Below, one piece after another: positions 45,541 to 56,700 of a stretch of 64,000 nucleotides of DNA. The notes beneath the pieces are model-generated. The model saw only the letters and a list, made by a program, of their open reading frames with translations, was not told the origin of the DNA and searched no databases. Every line of letters begins with the position of its first letter. The stretch's first letter is position 1. Position numbers and translations under genes: made by a program. Origin of the DNA: Agrobacterium vitis (GTDB taxonomy: Bacteria; Pseudomonadota; Alphaproteobacteria; Rhizobiales; Rhizobiaceae); assembly GCF_037039395.1 (NCBI RefSeq), contig NZ_CP146242.1, positions 1,973,001 through 2,037,000 on the forward strand, in the 5' to 3' direction.

Positions 45541-46526
45541 GTGGACATCATCACATCGCGGTGATCGGTGCCGGAGCCTTCGGTACGGCGCTGGCGGCTG
45601 TCATGGCGCTGGAAGGGCGGTCCAAGGTCACTTTGCTGGGCCGTGATCCCTCCTTGATGGCTGATCTTAGGGCCGATGGCATGCATGACGCTGCTTTGCC
45701 GGGGGTTGCCTTGCCTTTCGGGCTGGAATTCGCCTTCGAGCCGGATGTGCTGGCCGATGCCGATATCGTGTTGTTTGCCATGCCCTCACAGGCGCAGGCC
45801 GATGCGGCATCGACCTATGGTCCCTATCTTTCCGCTGAGGCCATGGTGGTCACCTGTGCCAAGGGCATCGACCGGGCAAGCTCCCGGCTGCTGACCGAAT
45901 TGCTGGAAGAAAAATTGCCGCATCATCCTGTCGCGGTTCTGTCGGGACCAGGCTTTGCCATGGATATCGCCCGTGGCCTGCCGACCGCAATGGCGCTGGC
46001 GGCTGCCAATCTTGACATGGCCGAGGACCTGGCGCGGACGCTGTCCACCCGGACATTCCGGCTCTATGCCGCCGACGACCGGATTGGCGTGCAACTGGGC
46101 GGAGCGTTGAAGAATGTGCTGGCGATTGCCTGCGGCATCGTCGAGGGCCGGGGATTGGGCGAATCAGCCCGGGCGGCGTTGATTTCACGCGGTCTTGCGG
46201 AAATGTCGCGGCTGGTCGTCGCCATGGGCGGCAAGGCGGATACGGTGCGTGGTCTGTCGGGCCTTGGCGATCTGGTCTTGACGGCCACCAGCCATCAATC
46301 CCGCAACCTGCGCTATGGTATCGCGCTTGCCAAGGGTGAGCAAAACCAGCTTGGCAGCAGCGGTCTGGTCGAGGGTGCCTTTGCCGCTGCGGTTGCCGCC
46401 CGTCTTGCCGAACACCACGGCATCGCCATGCCGATCACCCAGGCCGTTGCCGCCATCATCGATGGTGTGCTGGATATTGATCGGGCGGTCGATGCACTGA
46501 TGACCCGCCCCATTACCACGGAATAA
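45537..46526 (+). CDS. gpsA: Glycerol-3-phosphate dehydrogenase [NAD(P)+]
   Basis: Reduces dihydroxyacetone phosphate to sn-glycerol 3-phosphate for phospholipid synthesis. It is 329 residues. The nucleotide-binding GAGAFGTA is at residues 11-18; [27 protein letters not shown] with the catalytic lysine, and [11 protein letters not shown] are typical. Coupled to tsaD by an ATGA overlap. Confidence 0.95.
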   Translation: MSGHHHIAVIGAGAFGTALAAVMALEGRSKVTLLGRDPSLMADLRADGMHDAALPGVALPFGLEFAFEPDVLADADIVLFAMPSQAQADAASTYGPYLSAEAMVVTCAKGIDRASSRLLTELLEEKLPHHPVAVLSGPGFAMDIARGLPTAMALAAANLDMAEDLARTLSTRTFRLYAADDRIGVQLGGALKNVLAIACGIVEGRGLGESARAALISRGLAEMSRLVVAMGGKADTVRGLSGLGDLVLTATSHQSRNLRYGIALAKGEQNQLGSSGLVEGAFAAAVAARLAEHHGIAMPITQAVAAIIDGVLDIDRAVDALMTRPITTE

Positions 46527-46544
46527 TTTTTGAGGAGACGAGCC

Positions 46545-46838
46545 ATGCTGTTTGCCGTGATCTGCGCCGATAAGCCCAACCATCTTGACCTTCGAATGGC
46601 GACCCGCCCGCCGCATGTGGAGTGGCTGAACGGCTTGAATGCTGAAGGCGTTTTGAAAATCGGTGGGCCTTTTCTGGATGGCGATGGCAAGCCCTGCGGT
46701 TCGATGCTGCTGATCAAGGCGGACGACCTTGCCGCCGCCAAGGAAATCGCGGCGCAAGACCCCTATGCCAAGGCTGGCCTGTTCGAAAGCGTCGACATCA
46801 AGCCCTATAACTGGGTCTTCAACAATCCCGAGGCATGA
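46545..46838 (+). CDS. YciI-like protein
   Basis: A 97-residue YciI/YCII-domain protein: MLFAVICADKPNHLDLRMATRPPHVEWLNGL, GGPFLDGDGKPCGSMLLI and AAQDPYAKAGLFESVDIKPYNW. The family has a ferredoxin-like fold with a conserved His/Asp pair (His in PPHVEWL); its reaction is unknown. The ATG follows a TGAGGAGACG site, 18 bases after gpsA. Its stop overlaps the first possible ATG of the EVE gene. Confidence 0.9.
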   Translation: MLFAVICADKPNHLDLRMATRPPHVEWLNGLNAEGVLKIGGPFLDGDGKPCGSMLLIKADDLAAAKEIAAQDPYAKAGLFESVDIKPYNWVFNNPEA

Positions 46839-46843
46839 GACGC

Positions 46844-47275
46844 ATGGCTTTCTGGCTTTACAAATCCGAACCTTTCAAGTGGTCCTGGGCCATGCAGAAG
46901 GATGCGGGCGAGGCGGGCACCGAATGGACCGGCGTGCGCAACTATCTGGCCCGCAACAATATGCGGGCGATGAAGATCGGCGATAAGGGCCTGTTCTACC
47001 ACTCCAACGAGGGGTTGGAAGTGGTCGGCATTACCGAAGTTTGCGCGCTCTCCCATCCCGATTCGACCGCTGAAGGCGATGCCCGCTGGGACTGCGTCGA
47101 CATTCGCGCTGTGCGCGATATGCCAAAACCGGTGACCCTGAAAGACGTCAAGGCCAATCCGAACCTCGCACAGATGGCGCTGGTGACCTCGATGCGGCTT
47201 TCGGTACAGCCGGTGACCGAGGAGGAATATTTCGAGATCTGCCGCATGGGCGGGCTTGAAAATCCGCCGGTGTGA
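46844..47275 (+). CDS. EVE-domain protein
   Basis: A 143-residue protein with the EVE (PUA-like) fold: MAFWLYKSEPFKWSWAMQ, TEWTGVRNYLARNNMRAMKIGDKGLFYHSN, and VSLKDVKAN-like VTLKDVKANPNL. EVE domains are thought to read modified bases in nucleic acids; the target here is unknown. Start: the ATG at 46835 overlaps the yciI-like stop, but the ATG at 46844 has GAGACGC before it and matches the family N terminus. Confidence 0.88.
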   Translation: MAFWLYKSEPFKWSWAMQKDAGEAGTEWTGVRNYLARNNMRAMKIGDKGLFYHSNEGLEVVGITEVCALSHPDSTAEGDARWDCVDIRAVRDMPKPVTLKDVKANPNLAQMALVTSMRLSVQPVTEEEYFEICRMGGLENPPV

Positions 47276-47934
47276 GCGTTTCACCTGTGAAGATCGATCC
47301 TCAGCGATTCATCCTTGACAATACCGATCTTGTCGCACCGCCACATGTGCCGGAAATCCGGTTGCATCTGGCAACCGAAGTGCATGATCTCTGGCTGAAA
47401 ACCGAGGAAGATCTGGCGGAAATCGGCTTGCCGCCGCCGTTCTGGGCCTTTGCCTGGGCCGGTGGTCAGGGCTTGGCGCGTCATATCCTCGACAATCCGC
47501 AGCTTGTGGCGGGCAAGCGGGTGGTGGATTTCGCCAGCGGGTCCGGTCTGGTTGCCATTGCCGCCGCCAAGGCCGGAGCAGCTTCGGTGCTGTGTGTGGA
47601 TATCGATCCGTTCGTACAGGCGGCAATTGCCCTCAATGCAGCGGAAAACGGGGTGGAACTTGGTTTTTGCGGCGAGGATCTGATCGGCCAGACACTGGAC
47701 GCCGACCTGCTCCTGGCTGGTGACGTTTTTTACGACAAGAGCTTTGCGGATAGATTGGTACCCTGGTTTTCAACGCTGTGCGGGCAGGGAATCGATATCC
47801 TGGTCGGCGATCCCGGGCGAAGCTATTGCCCGACTGATCGGATGCAGGCCTTGGCGACCTATCAGGTTCCGGTCACACGAATGCTGGAAGACAGCGAGGT
47901 GAAGAAAACCACTGTCTGGAAGTTTTGCTGCTAG
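47272..47934 (+). CDS. Class I SAM-dependent methyltransferase (METTL20/ETFB-lysine methyltransferase-like)
   Basis: A 220-residue methyltransferase. SAM motif I reads VVDFASGSGLVAIAAAKAG (residues 84-102), followed by VLCVDIDPFVQAAI and LLAGDVFYDKSFA, the latter akin to the DxxY motif of protein lysine methyltransferases. PPPFWAFAWAGGQGLARHIL upstream is a hallmark of the group near PrmA/METTL20, which methylates ETF-beta in alphaproteobacteria. GTG start overlapping the EVE gene stop. The substrate is inferred, not shown. Confidence 0.82.
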   Translation: MSVSPVKIDPQRFILDNTDLVAPPHVPEIRLHLATEVHDLWLKTEEDLAEIGLPPPFWAFAWAGGQGLARHILDNPQLVAGKRVVDFASGSGLVAIAAAKAGAASVLCVDIDPFVQAAIALNAAENGVELGFCGEDLIGQTLDADLLLAGDVFYDKSFADRLVPWFSTLCGQGIDILVGDPGRSYCPTDRMQALATYQVPVTRMLEDSEVKKTTVWKFCC

Positions 47935-47977
47935 AGCATCGGACCGAAAGTTAAGAACCGGTTTTCTAAACGATGCT
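47935..47977. repeat. Rhizobial-type intergenic palindromic repeat
   Basis: A 43-base element with AGCATCG / CGATGCT ends and an internal AACCGGTTTTC block, typical of the short AGCAT-bounded repeats scattered in Rhizobiaceae genomes. It fills the gap between two convergent genes, so it may also act as a transcription end. Confidence 0.65.
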
Positions 47978-47993
47978 GTAGGGTCCGCATCGG

Positions 47994-48353
47994 TCAGGGG
48001 CGTATGATGCAAACGCCTGCTTCATAGGAGCAGGGCGAGGTTTCCAGCTGCGCTTTGACGTCGATGATCTTGGCCTTTGGAGCCAGAGGGGTAGAGTTTT
48101 GGCCACTCCTGTCGTAGCGCCAGGCAGAAACACCAAAAGTATAAGTGCCGCCGGGGGTGTGGGTCCCGATGATCGATCCGGCCGCTGAACCGGCATGCGA
48201 CCTTCTCTGCTGGCCATGATAACCGGAACCATCATTTGTGCCGCCCGCATAGGCGGCCTGGGCCAGCAAACATCCGCAGGCCAGGGCTAGGACGGATGCT
48301 TTGATACGGGTGATTTTACCAGTGGCAGCCAAGGTTTTTTCTCCGGTCCCCAT
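47994..48353 (-). CDS. Small secreted protein of unknown function
   Basis: A 119-residue protein with a signal peptide (KASVLALACGCLLAQAAYA, cleavage before GGTNDG). The mature part of about 80 residues is Gly/Ser/His-rich then YTFGVSAWRYDRSGQ, KIIDVKAQLETSPCSYEAGVCIIRP with two cysteines that could form a disulfide. No family recognised. An in-frame TTG lies directly before the ATG. Confidence 0.65.
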   Translation of the reverse strand: MGTGEKTLAATGKITRIKASVLALACGCLLAQAAYAGGTNDGSGYHGQQRRSHAGSAAGSIIGTHTPGGTYTFGVSAWRYDRSGQNSTPLAPKAKIIDVKAQLETSPCSYEAGVCIIRP

Positions 48354-48647
48354 CAAGACGTGGTTAATAAGAGATTAATTTGAGCCGTGGGAAAATCAAG
48401 TCATTCCAGCTATCTGGGCGATTTTCTTAAGGACTGCTCTTTATTGTCGCGCCATGCGTCTTTGGTTGGAGAGGCGCGTGATCAGGGACTTGCCAATCGA
48501 TTAAATTGAAAGCCAGTTTCAAATCCGCCTTGTCCTGCATCAATCGGAGGATTAAAGGTCCAATTTGACGCACTGCACTCCATGAAGGAGCGCCCTATAT
48601 CCCTTCCATTCCAAAGGTGGAATGCACTTGAACGCCGTGAGGACGAG
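48354..48647. promoter_or_regulatory. Divergent gap upstream of the sdh operon
   Basis: About 294 bases with no gene; it must carry the sdhCDAB promoter. The perfect palindrome at 48607-48624 lies close to the sdhC start. A TATATC at 48596 could be a -10, but no matching -35 is evident, so I do not call the promoter. Confidence 0.45.
48607..48624. promoter_or_regulatory. Perfect 18-bp palindrome upstream of sdhC
   Basis: CATTCCA-AAGG-TGGAATG, seven-base arms, ending 23 bases before the sdhC ATG. Either an operator or a 5'-leader hairpin. The same half-sites recur at 62510-62525 with a 2-base centre. Confidence 0.55.
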
Positions 48648-49040
48648 ATGGCGAACGTGACAAAACAACGGCCTTTGTCGCCGCATCTGCAAATCTACAA
48701 GCTTGTTCCGACAATGTTGATGTCCATCGTGCATCGCATTACCGGCGGAGCCTTGTATTTTGGGACCGCGCTGGTTGCCTGGTGGCTGATCGCCGCCTCG
48801 ACGGGAGCGGATTATTACGACTGGGTCTCCTGGTTCATGGGGACGTTCATCGGCAAGATCATTCTGTTCGGCTTCAGCTGGGCACTGATCCACCACATGC
48901 TGGGCGGCATGCGCCATTTCGCATGGGACCTGGGCTATGGTCTGGAGAAACACTTCAGCACCAGGCTCGCCAAGGCGACAGCCGTTGCGTCCGTCGTCCT
49001 GACCGTTCTGGTCTGGATCGTCGCGTTCATCATCCGCTGA
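48648..49040 (+). CDS. sdhC: Succinate dehydrogenase cytochrome b556 subunit SdhC
   Basis: A 130-residue membrane anchor of complex II with three helices. [26 protein letters not shown] (here the conserved SPHLQIYK and SIVHRITG) and [13 protein letters not shown] carry the quinone-site and haem b residues. The ATG at 48648 has a GTGAGGACGAG site; an upstream in-frame ATG at 48582 is unlikely. First gene of sdhCDAB. Confidence 0.95.
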   Translation: MANVTKQRPLSPHLQIYKLVPTMLMSIVHRITGGALYFGTALVAWWLIAASTGADYYDWVSWFMGTFIGKIILFGFSWALIHHMLGGMRHFAWDLGYGLEKHFSTRLAKATAVASVVLTVLVWIVAFIIR

Positions 49041-49051
49041 GGGATTTAATC

Positions 49052-49432
49052 ATGGATATGCGTACACCGCTCGGTAAAGTTCGCGGTCTCGGCTCCGCAA
49101 AGGACGGCACGGAGCATTTCTGGCGCCAGCGCCTGACGGCCATCGCCAACGTGCCGCTCATGCTGTTCTTCATCATTTTCATGCTGACCCATGCCGGCGC
49201 ACCCTATGCCGATGTCGTGTCCGCTTTGTCGAACCCTCTCGTGGCGGTTATCATGGGACTGGTCGTGCTTTCCGGCCTGATCCACATGAAGATCGGCATG
49301 CAGGAAATCATCGCCGACTATATTCATAACGAAGTTATGAAGATGGGGCTGATGATGCTCAACACATTTTTCGTGGTCATCACGGGTGCGCTCTGTCTTT
49401 TCGCCATCCTCAAGATCGCGTTTGTAGGATAA
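49052..49432 (+). CDS. sdhD: Succinate dehydrogenase membrane anchor SdhD
   Basis: A 126-residue second anchor subunit with three helices. It begins [24 protein letters not shown], contains [16 protein letters not shown] with the haem-ligand histidine. 11 bases after sdhC, 6 before sdhA. Confidence 0.94.
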   Translation: MDMRTPLGKVRGLGSAKDGTEHFWRQRLTAIANVPLMLFFIIFMLTHAGAPYADVVSALSNPLVAVIMGLVVLSGLIHMKIGMQEIIADYIHNEVMKMGLMMLNTFFVVITGALCLFAILKIAFVG

Positions 49433-49438
49433 TTCATC

Positions 49439-51295
49439 ATGGCAGCGACAAGTTCTTCTTCCAAGTCCGGCCCAACCATCAACGGCCGCACATATACCTA
49501 TGTCGATCACGCTTATGACGTGGTCGTTGTCGGCGCCGGTGGTGCTGGCCTGCGCGCCACGCTCGGCATGGCCGAGCAGGGTTTCAAGACCGCCTGTATC
49601 ACCAAGGTTTTCCCGACGCGCTCCCACACGGTTGCAGCCCAAGGCGGCATTGCCGCTTCGCTCAACAACATGACGCCGGACTGCTGGCAGTGGCATCTTT
49701 ACGATACCGTCAAGGGCTCGGACTGGCTGGGCGACGTGGACGCCATGCAATATCTGGCCATGGAAGCGCCAAAGGCGGTCTATGAGCTGGAACATTACGG
49801 CGTGCCCTTCTCGCGTAACGAAGAAGGCAAGATCTACCAGCGTCCCTTCGGTGGCCATATGCAGAATTACGGCGAAGGCCCGCCGGTCCAGCGCACCTGC
49901 GCTGCCGCCGACCGCACCGGCCACGCTATTCTGCATACGCTTTACGGTCAGTCCTTGAAGCATAATGCCGAATTCTTCATCGAATATTTCGCCCTCGACC
50001 TGATCATGGCCGAGGATGGTCGTTGCACCGGCGTCGTGGCCTGGAACCTCGATGACGGCACGATCCATCGCTTCTCCGCCAAGATGGTGGTGTTGGCGAC
50101 TGGCGGTTATGGCCGCGCCTATTTCTCGGCAACGTCGGCCCATACCTGCACCGGCGATGGCGGCGGCATGATTGCCCGCGCCGGTCTGCCTCTTCAGGAC
50201 ATGGAATTCGTTCAGTTCCACCCGACCGGTATTTACGGTGCCGGCTGTCTGATCACCGAAGGCGCGCGCGGCGAAGGCGGCTATCTGGTCAATTCCGAGG
50301 GTGAGCGTTTCATGGAACGCTATGCCCCATCGGCCAAGGATCTTGCCTCCCGTGACGTGGTTTCGCGCTGCATGACGCTGGAAATCCGCGAGGGCCGGGG
50401 CGTTGGCAAGAACAAGGATCACATCTACCTGCATCTCGACCATCTCGATCCGGCCGTGTTGCATGAGCGTCTGCCGGGCATTTCCGAGAGCGCCAAGATT
50501 TTTGCCGGCGTCGATGTGACCCGCGAACCGATCCCGGTTCTGCCGACCGTTCACTACAATATGGGCGGCATTCCGACCAATTACTGGGGCGAAGTGCTGA
50601 ATGCCGATGCTGAAAACCCCGAGCGGATCGCGCCCGGCCTGATGGCTGTCGGTGAAGCCGGTTGCGCTTCGGTGCATGGCGCCAACCGTCTTGGTTCCAA
50701 TTCGCTGATCGACCTCGTGGTGTTCGGCCGTGCTGCGGCCATCCGTGCTGCCGAAGTGATCGATCGGGTCTCGCCGATCCCGGCACTGAACGTCGCCGCC
50801 TGCGACAAGATCATGGAACGGTTCGACGCTATCCGCCATTCCAGCGGCTCGACGCCGACTGCCGTGCTGCGTGACAAGATGCAGCGCGCAATGCAGGAAG
50901 ATGCCGCCGTGTTCCGCACCCAGGAAGCCCTGGAAAGCGGTTGCCGCCGGATCTCGGAAATCTGGAAGGAAATGCCCGACATCAAGGTGACCGACCGGTC
51001 GCTGGTGTGGAATTCCGATCTGGTGGAAACGCTGGAACTGCACAATCTGATGGCTAATGCGATCACGACGGTCTATGGCGCCGAAGCCCGCAAGGAAAGC
51101 CGTGGTTCTCACGCCCGCGAGGACTTTGTCGACGGCCCGTTCGGTGGCCGCGACGACGTCAACTGGCGCAAGCACACACTGGCCTGGGTCAATGAGGCGG
51201 GCGATGTGAAGCTGGATTATCGTCCTGTACATACCGAGCTTCTGGCTGATGGGATCGATCCCAAGAAGATCGAGCCCAAGGCCCGCGTTTATTGA
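49439..51295 (+). CDS. sdhA: Succinate dehydrogenase flavoprotein SdhA
   Basis: Oxidises succinate to fumarate and passes electrons to FAD. It is 618 residues, with the FAD dinucleotide motif [12 protein letters not shown] near residue 28, the covalent FAD histidine His63 ([10 protein letters not shown]), the active-site block [21 protein letters not shown], and the late [10 protein letters not shown]. Third gene of the operon. Confidence 0.97.
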   Translation: MAATSSSSKSGPTINGRTYTYVDHAYDVVVVGAGGAGLRATLGMAEQGFKTACITKVFPTRSHTVAAQGGIAASLNNMTPDCWQWHLYDTVKGSDWLGDVDAMQYLAMEAPKAVYELEHYGVPFSRNEEGKIYQRPFGGHMQNYGEGPPVQRTCAAADRTGHAILHTLYGQSLKHNAEFFIEYFALDLIMAEDGRCTGVVAWNLDDGTIHRFSAKMVVLATGGYGRAYFSATSAHTCTGDGGGMIARAGLPLQDMEFVQFHPTGIYGAGCLITEGARGEGGYLVNSEGERFMERYAPSAKDLASRDVVSRCMTLEIREGRGVGKNKDHIYLHLDHLDPAVLHERLPGISESAKIFAGVDVTREPIPVLPTVHYNMGGIPTNYWGEVLNADAENPERIAPGLMAVGEAGCASVHGANRLGSNSLIDLVVFGRAAAIRAAEVIDRVSPIPALNVAACDKIMERFDAIRHSSGSTPTAVLRDKMQRAMQEDAAVFRTQEALESGCRRISEIWKEMPDIKVTDRSLVWNSDLVETLELHNLMANAITTVYGAEARKESRGSHAREDFVDGPFGGRDDVNWRKHTLAWVNEAGDVKLDYRPVHTELLADGIDPKKIEPKARVY

Positions 51296-51310
51296 TGTGA
51301 GGATATCGAC

Positions 51311-52090
51311 ATGGTTGAACTGACGCTTCCCAAGAATTCTCAGGTCAAGCCGGGCAAGGTCTGGCCAAAGCCTTCAGGTGCCAAGAACCTACGGGAATAC
51401 CAGGTCTATCGCTGGAGCCCCGATGACGACAAGAATCCAAGCCTCGACACCTATTATGTCGATATGGATGATTGCGGCCCGATGGTTCTCGACGGTCTTC
51501 TCTATATCAAGAACAAGATCGATCCGACGCTGACATTCCGCCGCTCCTGTCGTGAGGGCATTTGCGGTTCCTGCGCGATGAATATCGATGGCACCAACAC
51601 GTTGGCCTGCACCAAGGGCACCGACGACGTGAAGGGGACCGTGAAGATCTATCCGCTGCCGCATATGCCTGTCGTGAAGGATCTGGTTCCCGACCTGACC
51701 AACTTCTACGCCCAGCACCGCTCCATCGAGCCCTGGCTGAAGACGGTGTCTCCGACGCCGGTTAAGGAATGGAAGCAGAGCCATGACGACCGGCAGAAGC
51801 TGGATGGTCTTTATGAGTGCATTCTCTGCGCCTGCTGCTCGACCTCCTGCCCGAGCTATTGGTGGAATGGCGATCGTTATCTCGGCCCCGCCGTGCTGCT
51901 GCAAGCCTATCGCTGGCTGATCGACAGCCGTGACGAGGCCAAGGGCGAGCGTCTGGACAATCTTGAAGATCCTTTCCGGCTCTATCGTTGCCATACGATC
52001 ATGAATTGTGCGCAAGTCTGTCCAAAGGGCCTCAACCCGGCCAAGGCGATTGCCGAAATCAAGAAGATGATGGTCGAGCGCCGCGTTTGA
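51311..52090 (+). CDS. sdhB: Succinate dehydrogenase iron-sulfur subunit SdhB
   Basis: Carries electrons from FAD to quinone through three clusters. It is 259 residues. [2Fe-2S] ligands Cys80, Cys85, Cys88, Cys100 (CREGICGSC and LAC); the [4Fe-4S] / [3Fe-4S] cysteines start at Cys170 ([12 protein letters not shown]) and continue in [17 protein letters not shown]. Last gene of the operon. Two hairpins without T runs follow. Confidence 0.97.
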   Translation: MVELTLPKNSQVKPGKVWPKPSGAKNLREYQVYRWSPDDDKNPSLDTYYVDMDDCGPMVLDGLLYIKNKIDPTLTFRRSCREGICGSCAMNIDGTNTLACTKGTDDVKGTVKIYPLPHMPVVKDLVPDLTNFYAQHRSIEPWLKTVSPTPVKEWKQSHDDRQKLDGLYECILCACCSTSCPSYWWNGDRYLGPAVLLQAYRWLIDSRDEAKGERLDNLEDPFRLYRCHTIMNCAQVCPKGLNPAKAIAEIKKMMVERRV

Positions 52091-52476
52091 CGCAGGTTGC
52101 CCGCCGCGCTCATCTCCAAGGCGAGAATGCTCAGGCATACTCGCCTTGGACTTCGAATATCTCAAATGCATGGCCTGCTTGAGATATTTGCAAAAGGAAG
52201 ACGACGAACCGTCTTCAATGTCGCATCGTTCACGTGGCGTGGACGGGCCGCCGTCGCGGTTGCGACAGGCTCTGGCAGCACTGTTGGCTGCATCTCACGC
52301 GGTTTTGTAACAAAAATATCGATCTTCTGGACGCAAACGCGCTATTTGCTTGCCGTTGAAGAGGCTTCTGCCTTGATTTCAAACCAGCTTTGGCGCTAGT
52401 TTCCGGGCGTTTGGTGCAGGATAGCTGTCGCTGAAATGCAAAAGCTGACGATGTTGAAGCAACCGGGAGTGTTAGG
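52091..52476. other. Gene-free stretch after sdhB
   Basis: A 386-base gap. The first 100 bases contain two consecutive hairpins (reported separately). A 100-codon frame spans part of it, but it runs through the hairpins, has no family likeness and no ribosome site, so I do not call it. The last part precedes omp19 (GGGAGTG site). Confidence 0.5.
52115..52188 (+). other. Two tandem hairpins downstream of sdhB
   Basis: Hairpin 1: TCCAAGGCGAG (52115) / CTCGCCTTGGA (52140), 11 perfect pairs. Hairpin 2: AATATCTCAA (52156) / TTGAGATATT (52179), 10 perfect pairs. Neither has a T run. They could stabilise the sdh mRNA 3' end or cause Rho-dependent ending. Confidence 0.6.
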
Positions 52477-52989
52477 ATGAAACTGAAATTTGCGGCGACG
52501 GGTCTGATGGTCGTGCTTTCTCTTGCCGGGTGTCAGCGTACGTCAAGCGATTACGGTTCCTCGTCACTGCCGCCTTTGCAGGCGCAACCGGTGCCTCAGG
52601 TTCAATCGGGGCAATTGCCGCCTCCGGGTGCGAGCCAGTTCCCGGTCGCCCCGACGTCCAACCAGAGCGCTGCCTTGACACCGAATGCGCCGCCGCCGGG
52701 TAGCTCTCTCGATTTCACCAAGGAACAGATGGTCGGCAATTGGCGTGTGGCCAATGGCCAATCCAGTTGTGACATGTTCCTGACCCTCACCAATCTGGGT
52801 GGTGGATCACGCGGCGGTACGCGCGGTTGCGTCGGTCCGCTGACGACGATGGGTGCCTGGGATGTCGCCAACAAGCAGTTGATGTTGAAGGATCGCGACG
52901 GCAATGTGATCGGCACTCTCTACAAGACGTCGGATAACCACTTCAACGGTTCTACCAGCGCTGGCCAGCCTGTCAGCCTCAGCCGGTAA
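52477..52989 (+). CDS. omp19: Outer membrane lipoprotein Omp19 / AprI-Inh protease-inhibitor family
   Basis: A 170-residue lipoprotein. The signal ends in the lipobox LAGC with Cys19. Then comes a Pro/Gln/Ser-rich linker of about 60 residues and a C-terminal beta-barrel domain of the AprI/Inh type: [33 protein letters not shown] and [16 protein letters not shown]. The last block closely resembles Brucella Omp19, a surface lipoprotein that inhibits host proteases. The function in a plant- or soil-associated relative is unknown. Confidence 0.87.
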   Translation: MKLKFAATGLMVVLSLAGCQRTSSDYGSSSLPPLQAQPVPQVQSGQLPPPGASQFPVAPTSNQSAALTPNAPPPGSSLDFTKEQMVGNWRVANGQSSCDMFLTLTNLGGGSRGGTRGCVGPLTTMGAWDVANKQLMLKDRDGNVIGTLYKTSDNHFNGSTSAGQPVSLSR

Positions 52990-53070
52990 GGGTGGGCTGA
53001 GCCGCCGTTCATTCTGATGCCTGCCCTTTGATGCGATAGGGGCGGGCCTATATCCTTCGCGGAGTTCGAC

Positions 53071-54234
53071 ATGCAGCCTGTGCCCGATTATGCCCTCAGC
53101 GTCAGCGAGGATCTGAAGGCGCGGACCCTGTCGGGGGAGCTGATGGCCGATCCCGCCCAGATGGCGGTCGCCGCCCGGCTCGATCGCATCCTGCTTCAAT
53201 TGAAGGAACGCAAGCCCGCGAAGAAGTCCTCGGCGCTTGGCTGGATCTTCGCACGGCATCGTGCGCCGCAAACCAAAATCATGGGGCTTTATGTGCATGG
53301 CAGCGTCGGGCGTGGCAAAACCATGCTGATGGACCTGTTCTTTCGCATGGCGCCCGTGGAAAAGAAGCGGCGGGCGCATTTTCATGAATTCATGGCCGAT
53401 GTGCATAATCGCATTCACATCCATCGGCAGAAACTCAAGAATGGCGAGACAAAGCAGGCCGATCCCGTGCCGCCGGTGGCGGAGCAACTGGCCGCCGAAG
53501 CCGGACTTTTGTGCTTCGATGAATTCACCGTTACCGATATTGCCGATGCAATGATCCTGTCGAGGTTGTTTACCGAGCTTTTCGCTCGCGGCTGTATTCT
53601 GGTGGCCACCTCCAATGTCGAGCCGGACAATCTCTATCCGGATGGGTTGAACCGGGGCCTGTTTGTGCCGTTCATCGGCTTGCTCAAGCAGTATGTCGAG
53701 ATCCTCTCGCTCGATTCGCCGACCGATTACCGGATGGAAAAGGCCGATCAACTGCCGATCTATCTCTCTCCGGCAGATGCTGTAGCGGATCGGGAGATGG
53801 ACCGTGCCTGGAAAATGATGACCGCAGGCCGTCTGGAAAAGCCGCTGGATATCGAAATGAAGGGCAGGCTTTTGCCGGTGAAGAGGGCCGTTGGTAAAAT
53901 GGCGCGCTTCACGTTTGCAGAGCTTTGCGAGCAGCCGCTCGGTGCCTCCGATTACCTGGCGCTTGCCGACCGGTTTCATACAATCTTCATCGATCATATT
54001 CCCTACCTCGGGCCTGAAAAACGCAATCAGACGAAGCGCTTCATCATCTTGATCGACGCACTCTATGACCATCATGTGCGGGTGCATGCCAGCGCTGCTG
54101 CTGAGCCCGAGGCCTTGCTGACGGCCAGAAAAGGAACCGAAGGGTTCGAATTCGACCGGACGGCATCGCGGCTGTTTGAGATGCGTAGCCGCGAATATCT
54201 CGAAGCGCATTCGGTCCGCATTGCGGAAATGTGA
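53071..54234 (+). CDS. zapE: Cell division ATPase ZapE (AFG1 family)
   Basis: A 387-residue AAA-like ATPase related to yeast Afg1; in E. coli ZapE binds FtsZ and supports division under low oxygen. Walker A is GSVGRGKT (residues 77-84), Walker B LLCFDEFTVTDIADAMIL, sensor ILVATSNVEPDNLYPDG. The ATG follows CGCGGAG. The sdh - omp19 - zapE - mdh order is recurrent in rhizobia. Confidence 0.93.
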   Translation: MQPVPDYALSVSEDLKARTLSGELMADPAQMAVAARLDRILLQLKERKPAKKSSALGWIFARHRAPQTKIMGLYVHGSVGRGKTMLMDLFFRMAPVEKKRRAHFHEFMADVHNRIHIHRQKLKNGETKQADPVPPVAEQLAAEAGLLCFDEFTVTDIADAMILSRLFTELFARGCILVATSNVEPDNLYPDGLNRGLFVPFIGLLKQYVEILSLDSPTDYRMEKADQLPIYLSPADAVADREMDRAWKMMTAGRLEKPLDIEMKGRLLPVKRAVGKMARFTFAELCEQPLGASDYLALADRFHTIFIDHIPYLGPEKRNQTKRFIILIDALYDHHVRVHASAAAEPEALLTARKGTEGFEFDRTASRLFEMRSREYLEAHSVRIAEM

Positions 54235-55376
<1,142 letters not shown>

Positions 55377-55385
55377 TCGCCTTTG

Positions 55386-55423
55386 GCGGCTGCGCCTTCA
55401 TCTAGGGATGATGGCGCAGCCGC
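55386..55423 (+). other. Long hairpin between mdh and sucC
   Basis: A 17-bp stem with a single mismatch around a TAGG loop. After it comes CGCATGGTTTT, so the T stretch starts seven bases later. It may be a partial terminator or an RNA-processing/stability element that separates mdh from suc expression. Confidence 0.7.
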
Positions 55424-55499
55424 GCATGGTTTTAACGCAGTTCTGAGCCGGGCGGCATGACCGCTGGTTCTGGAATTGCTCCGAACACAGGACCAGACG

Positions 55500-56696
55500 A
55501 TGAATATTCATGAATATCAGGCTAAGGCTCTGCTGAAGAGCTTTGGCGCACCGGTTGCCGAAGGTGTGGCAATCTTTTCCGCCGATGAAGCCGAGGCGGC
55601 CGCAAAGCAGCTTCCTGGCCCGCTTTATGTCGTCAAGAGCCAGATCCACGCTGGTGGTCGCGGCAAGGGCAAGTTTAAGGAACTCGGCCCGGATGCCAAG
55701 GGCGGCGTTCGCCTGGCTTTCTCGATCGACGAAGTGAAGTCGCATGTTGCTGAAATGCTCGGCAACACGCTGGTGACCAACCAGACCGGCCCTGCCGGCA
55801 AGCAGGTCAACCGCCTCTACATCGAAGACGGCGCCGATATCGAGCGTGAACTTTATCTGTCGCTGCTCGTCGATCGTGCTGTCGGTCAGGTTGCTTTCGT
55901 GGTGTCCACCGAAGGCGGCATGGACATCGAAACCGTTGCCCACGACACACCTGAGAAGATCATCAGCGTTGCGATCGACCCGGAAGTTGGCGTTACCGCT
56001 GACAATCTGTCTGCGCTGACAGCGGCTCTGAAGCTCGAAGGCGAAGCCAAGGCTGACGCTGAAAAGCTGTTCCCGATCCTCTACAAGGCCTTTGTCGAAA
56101 AGGACATGGCGCTTCTGGAAGTGAACCCGCTGATCGTCATGAAAAACGGTCGTATGCGCGTTCTCGACGCCAAGATGTCTTTCGATGGCAACGCTCTGTT
56201 CCGTCACGAAGACGTTGTGGCCCTGCGCGACAAGACCGAAGAAGATGCCAAGGAAATCGAAGCCTCCAAGTATGATCTGGCTTACGTTGCGCTCGATGGC
56301 AATATCGGCTGCATGGTCAATGGCGCAGGTCTCGCCATGGCAACCATGGACATCATCAAGCTCTACGGTGCTGAGCCGGCAAACTTCCTCGACGTTGGTG
56401 GCGGCGCGACCAAGGAAAAGGTCACGGCAGCCTTCAAGATCATCACGGCCGATCCGGCTGTGAAGGGCATTTTGGTCAACATCTTCGGCGGTATCATGAA
56501 ATGTGATGTTATTGCAGAAGGCGTTCTGGCGGCTGTTAAGGAAGTCGGTCTGACCGTGCCTCTCGTTGTGCGCCTTGAAGGCACCAATGTTGAGCTGGGT
56601 AAGAAAATCATCAACGAATCCGGTCTCAACGTCATTTCGGCGGATGATCTGGACGATGCTGCGCAGAAAATTGTTGCAGCAGTGAAGGCGGCTTGA
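55500..56696 (+). CDS. sucC: Succinyl-CoA synthetase (ADP-forming) beta subunit
   Basis: Forms succinyl-CoA/succinate with ATP synthesis together with SucD. It is 398 residues. ATP-grasp domain: [40 protein letters not shown]; the CoA-ligase domain has [18 protein letters not shown] and FLDVGGGA. The ATG at 55500 has AGGA before it. Normally sucD follows directly; here a 126-residue gene is in between. Confidence 0.96.
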   Translation: MNIHEYQAKALLKSFGAPVAEGVAIFSADEAEAAAKQLPGPLYVVKSQIHAGGRGKGKFKELGPDAKGGVRLAFSIDEVKSHVAEMLGNTLVTNQTGPAGKQVNRLYIEDGADIERELYLSLLVDRAVGQVAFVVSTEGGMDIETVAHDTPEKIISVAIDPEVGVTADNLSALTAALKLEGEAKADAEKLFPILYKAFVEKDMALLEVNPLIVMKNGRMRVLDAKMSFDGNALFRHEDVVALRDKTEEDAKEIEASKYDLAYVALDGNIGCMVNGAGLAMATMDIIKLYGAEPANFLDVGGGATKEKVTAAFKIITADPAVKGILVNIFGGIMKCDVIAEGVLAAVKEVGLTVPLVVRLEGTNVELGKKIINESGLNVISADDLDDAAQKIVAAVKAA

Positions 56697-56700
56697 GCCT

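Noticed and set aside
49046..51232. 728-codon minus-strand frame opposite sdhD/sdhA
   Set aside because: Shadow of the clearly identified sdh genes; the translation is His/Arg/Gly-rich with no domain likeness.
52097..52399. A 100-codon open frame after sdhB
   Set aside because: It runs through two perfect hairpins, has no ribosome site and no family-like sequence; GC-rich DNA often holds chance frames of this length.
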